Shown here: positions 4,600 through 5,658 of the stretch, piece by piece
How the letters are laid out: the number at the start of each line of letters is the position of its first letter
Position numbering within the stretch: the first letter of the stretch is position 1
Assembly: GCA_946186215.1 (NCBI GenBank)
Contig: CAMHMM010000135.1
Coordinates: 1-5,658 of the forward strand
Origin: an uncultured Ruminococcus sp.
GTDB lineage: Bacteria; Bacillota; Clostridia; Oscillospirales; Ruminococcaceae
Reading direction: 5' to 3'
Length of the DNA stretch: 5,658 bases
Position numbers and translations under genes: made by a program
Notes under the pieces: generated by a model
Databases searched by the model: none
Told to the model about the DNA's origin: nothing
Seen by the model: the letters and a program-made list of their open reading frames with translations, nothing else

Positions 4600-4605
4600 T
4601 ATAAT
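4600..4605 (+). promoter_or_regulatory. -10 element of the XRE-regulator promoter
   Basis: A perfect TATAAT lies 25 nt before the start codon and immediately upstream of the RBS region, implying a leader of about 20 nt. No good -35 is present: the best fit, GTTAAA at 4578-4583 with a 16-bp spacer, matches 3 of 6 bases. The promoter may therefore be weak or need an activator, or the gene's own product may act here. Confidence 0.65.
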
Positions 4606-4630
4606 GGAGTCATGAAAGGAGGAGCCCGAT

Positions 4631-5269
4631 ATGGATCAGATCAAAGTCGGAAAATTCATAGCATCCTGCAGGAAGGAACAGGGCATGACTCAGGCTAAGC
4701 TTGCTGAGAAGCTCGGGATCAGTGACAGGGCAGTCAGTAAATGGGAAACAGGAAAATCATTGCCGGATGCGGGGATCATGCTTGAATTGTGTGATCTTTT
4801 GAAAATCAATGTCAATGAACTCCTGTCGGGCGAAAAGATCATGACAGAGGCTTATAACAAAAAAGCAGAGGAAAATCTGCTGGCAATGAAACGGGAAGTC
4901 GAAGAAAAGAACAGACAGCTGCTGAATCTTGAGATAATTATCTGCGCCCCGGCAACGCTTGCAGGACTTGTGCTGTGCGGCGTAGCTGCCTATGTGGAAA
5001 TGCCGACAGGATTAAAAGCAGGGATCATAACATTTGCCGTGATGCTGATCATAGCGGTCGCATTCATTGCTGTCGGGATCGAGCAGAAAGCCGGATATTA
5101 TGAGTGTAAGTATTGCCATGACAGGCACATACCGACATACTGGCAGACAAATCTTGCGCCGCATATCGGAAGAACAAGATATATGAAGTGCCCGGCGTGC
5201 GGCAAGCGGAGTTATCAGAAGAAAGTCCTTACAAAGGAAACATCTGCTGATGACAGCGCAGACAAGTAA
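4631..5269 (+). CDS. XRE-family regulator with two membrane segments and a C-terminal zinc ribbon
   Basis: A 212-aa protein. Residues 4-66 form a Cro/C1-type helix-turn-helix, with MTQAKLAEKLGIS and AVSKWETGKSLPD as the typical HTH and following-helix signature. A charged helix with coiled-coil character follows (about 74-98), then two hydrophobic segments (about 100-122 and 130-150), then a cytoplasmic tail with Cys159-x2-Cys162 and Cys187-x2-Cys190, a probable zinc ribbon with the conserved-looking HIGRTRYMKCPACGK. It is thus probably a membrane-tethered DNA-binding regulator. Signal and targets are unknown; autoregulation is common for XRE genes but is not shown here. AAAGGAGGAG (4615-4624) ends six bases before the ATG and supports this start. 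The gene is monocistronic, with its terminator at 5345. Confidence 0.93.
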   Translation: MDQIKVGKFIASCRKEQGMTQAKLAEKLGISDRAVSKWETGKSLPDAGIMLELCDLLKINVNELLSGEKIMTEAYNKKAEENLLAMKREVEEKNRQLLNLEIIICAPATLAGLVLCGVAAYVEMPTGLKAGIITFAVMLIIAVAFIAVGIEQKAGYYECKYCHDRHIPTYWQTNLAPHIGRTRYMKCPACGKRSYQKKVLTKETSADDSADK

Positions 5270-5344
5270 ACACAATTCACAATATATGATCACAGCGTTT
5301 GCTCCCGGATGGATCTTACAGATCATTACGGGTATCTTTGCAAA

Positions 5345-5378
5345 CAGCCCTGCCGTAAAAAGCAGGGCTGAATTTTTT
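5345..5378 (+). terminator. Intrinsic terminator of the XRE-regulator gene
   Basis: CAGCCCTGC (5345-5353) pairs perfectly with GCAGGGCTG (5362-5370) around an A-rich 8-nt loop, followed by AA and six T (5373-5378). It lies 75 nt after the stop codon, leaving a 3' untranslated stretch in which I see no gene. Confidence 0.93.
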
Positions 5379-5548
5379 GGGTGCATGACCGACAGTGCAA
5401 ATACCCATTGAAACCTCCCGCATCATGTTCAGACGGGAAAACCCGCACGGATACGGCATTTTCCACGCTGTCTCCGTCATCTTCACGACACATATGATAC
5501 ACCGATCCCCTTTTATCCGCACAGAAAAATATTTTTTTGCAAAAACAC
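5379..5548. other. Intergenic stretch with no assignable content
   Basis: Frames on both strands here lack RBSs and any recognisable protein character. No strong hairpin, repeat or tRNA is visible. The stretch becomes AT-rich from about 5523, next to the tRNA-Gly promoter. Confidence 0.5.
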
Positions 5549-5577
5549 TTGACAAGCCCCTGAAAATATGTTATAAT
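5549..5577 (+). promoter_or_regulatory. Consensus sigma-A promoter of tRNA-Gly
   Basis: TTGACA (5549-5554), a 17-bp spacer and TATAAT (5572-5577), with an extended -10 TG at 5569-5570, form a near-ideal promoter. The start should be near 5584, giving a leader of about 33 nt before the mature tRNA. Such strength is typical of tRNA operons, so more tRNAs may follow outside the window. Confidence 0.94.
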
Positions 5578-5616
5578 CAATTTTGTCATTTGGTTCGGGG
5601 CAGTCTGCTCTGGTAT

Positions 5617-5658
<42 letters not shown>

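Noticed and set aside
5407..5414. ATTGAAAC, a motif that ends many CRISPR repeats
   Set aside because: Only one copy is present, with no repeat-spacer pattern.

Overview
The window looks like chromosomal core sequence from a Clostridia-type Gram-positive, most likely a Ruminococcus-like member of the Oscillospiraceae. The basis is the RNase Y gene, strong AGGAGG-type ribosome binding sites, consensus sigma-A promoters with 17-bp spacers, compact GC-rich hairpin terminators, and a C-terminal domain in the XRE regulator that I associate with Clostridia. The taxonomic call is inference from style and families, not from a marker-gene comparison. There is no phage, insertion sequence, CRISPR array or toxin-antitoxin module.

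Left part (1-2216): the last 20 codons of an unidentified gene and its terminator, a near-perfect sigma-A promoter, an unusually long leader of about 361 nt, and a complete RNase Y gene (rny, 519 aa) with its own terminator. The leader is the most interesting element. A hairpin masks the rny Shine-Dalgarno. The strand that masks it can instead pair perfectly with an upstream segment that is itself one arm of a second hairpin. That is the layout of a two-state RNA switch or autoregulatory leader on a major mRNA-decay enzyme.

Middle part (2217-3968): a 16-bp perfect palindrome, a strong extended -10 promoter, and a leader of about 110 nt with a 10-bp stem come before a 69-aa four-cysteine protein. 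A terminator-like hairpin then separates it from a two-gene unit: a UlaG-like metallo-beta-lactamase-fold hydrolase (206 aa) and a small lipoprotein with a BamE/SmpA-like motif (148 aa). No separate promoter is visible for this pair, so read-through of the hairpin may set its expression.

Right part (3969-5658): a convergent intergenic region holds about two and a half copies of a degenerate hairpin repeat. It is followed by tRNA-Leu(CAG) on the minus strand with its own promoter and terminator. An intergenic stretch with one perfect DnaA box and several small hairpins leads to an XRE-family regulator fused to two membrane segments and a C-terminal zinc ribbon. The window ends in a promoter and the first 42 nt of tRNA-Gly(TCC).

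The genes do not form one pathway. They are independent housekeeping or accessory transcription units, each bounded by recognisable promoters and terminators.
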